DNA of 5,288 bases from Clostridia bacterium (GTDB lineage Bacteria > Bacillota_A > Clostridia > Oscillospirales > CAG-272), in contig JAFQLN010000188.1 in assembly GCA_017414585.1 (NCBI GenBank), positions 1 to 5,288 of the forward strand. Direction: 5' to 3'. Within the stretch, counting starts at the first letter, position 1; every line of letters starts with the position of its first letter. The translations under genes were made by a program, and so were the position numbers. Below, piece by piece: positions 5,190-5,288 of this stretch. The notes under the pieces were generated by a model. The model ran no database searches and was not told where the DNA came from. It was given only the letters and a program-made list of their open reading frames with translations.

Positions 5190-5288
5190 TCAGAGCTTGC
5201 AGGATGCGTAAATCTGTTTCCACAGATCATCCCGTCCGAGATTCGATTTGGACGAGTAGTAAATGAGCGGCAGATCGGCGGTCAGCTC
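5190..5288 (-). CDS. ysxC: Ribosome biogenesis GTP-binding protein EngB/YsxC, C-terminal end; begins outside the window
   Basis: The last 32 codons and the stop (TGA, 5192-5190) of a gene entering from the right edge. The visible end reads ELTADLPLIYYSSKSNLGRD and then DLWKQIYASCKL. A short beta strand, a SSK triplet in the place of the G5 (SAK) loop, and then G-R-x-x-L-W leading into a final helix is the pattern at the C-terminus of TrmE-Era-type GTPases of the EngB/YihA/YsxC family. That family acts in late 50S ribosomal subunit assembly. The remaining G motifs are outside the window. The gene ends 29 nt before lysA on the same strand, so the two are probably cotranscribed. Because only 32 residues are seen, another small GTPase is possible, though the short tail after the helix suits EngB best. 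Confidence 0.75.
   Translation of the reverse strand, partial: ELTADLPLIYYSSKSNLGRDDLWKQIYASCKL

Noticed and set aside
4537..5211. Plus-strand open frame of 224 codons opposite lysA
   Set aside because: LysA carries all catalytic motifs across this stretch. The antisense product has no domain pattern, and codon bias of the real gene explains the open frame.
5161..5223. Upstream lysA start at 5223
   Set aside because: The extra 21 residues overlap the engB end in another frame and are not LysA-like. The GGAGG just before 5160 marks the start.

Overview
The window is a compact, single-direction gene cluster read entirely on the minus strand. It looks like part of the chromosomal core of an endospore-forming Firmicute, most probably a clostridial gut lineage of the Oscillospiraceae/Ruminococcaceae type. 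That assignment rests on gene content (ScpA/ScpB, a GerW/YtfJ-type sporulation protein with its DUF2953 partner, a DacF/DacB-type D,D-carboxypeptidase), on strong GGAGG ribosome binding sites, and on moderate GC. No marker gene fixes the genus, so the taxonomy is inference.

In transcription order (high to low coordinate) the layout is: the last 32 codons of the ribosome-assembly GTPase EngB/YsxC (5190-5288); lysA, diaminopimelate decarboxylase (3862-5160); a small M50 site-2-type membrane metalloprotease (3167-3835); scpA (2372-3160) and scpB (1680-2348), the kleisin and winged-helix subunits of the SMC condensin; a DUF2953 membrane-anchored protein (925-1647); ytfJ/gerW (424-882); and the first 107 codons of a secreted serine D-Ala-D-Ala carboxypeptidase (1-322). 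Gaps between genes are only 6 to 42 nt until the last one, which is 101 nt. I see no intrinsic terminator, so the set probably forms one polycistronic unit, with a possible extra promoter before the carboxypeptidase gene.

The genes fall into cell-cycle, envelope and sporulation themes. EngB serves 50S subunit assembly. LysA makes lysine from meso-diaminopimelate, itself a peptidoglycan precursor. ScpAB loads onto SMC for chromosome segregation. DUF2953 and YtfJ are neighbours in Bacillus too (ytfI-ytfJ), where YtfJ/GerW is a spore protein tied to germination. The D,D-carboxypeptidase trims peptidoglycan stem peptides. In B. subtilis scpA-scpB also lie close to dacB, and lysA lies near dacF and the spoIIA/spoVA genes, so the company is familiar but rearranged.

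This is mostly ordinary core genome; I do not see a mobile element, CRISPR array, defence system or RNA gene. The most unusual signal is in the 101-nt leader before the carboxypeptidase gene. Two upstream segments are each perfectly complementary (10 bp and 9 bp) to the Shine-Dalgarno/start region, and a possible extended -10 promoter lies downstream of both. This could be a translational switch or coupling device.
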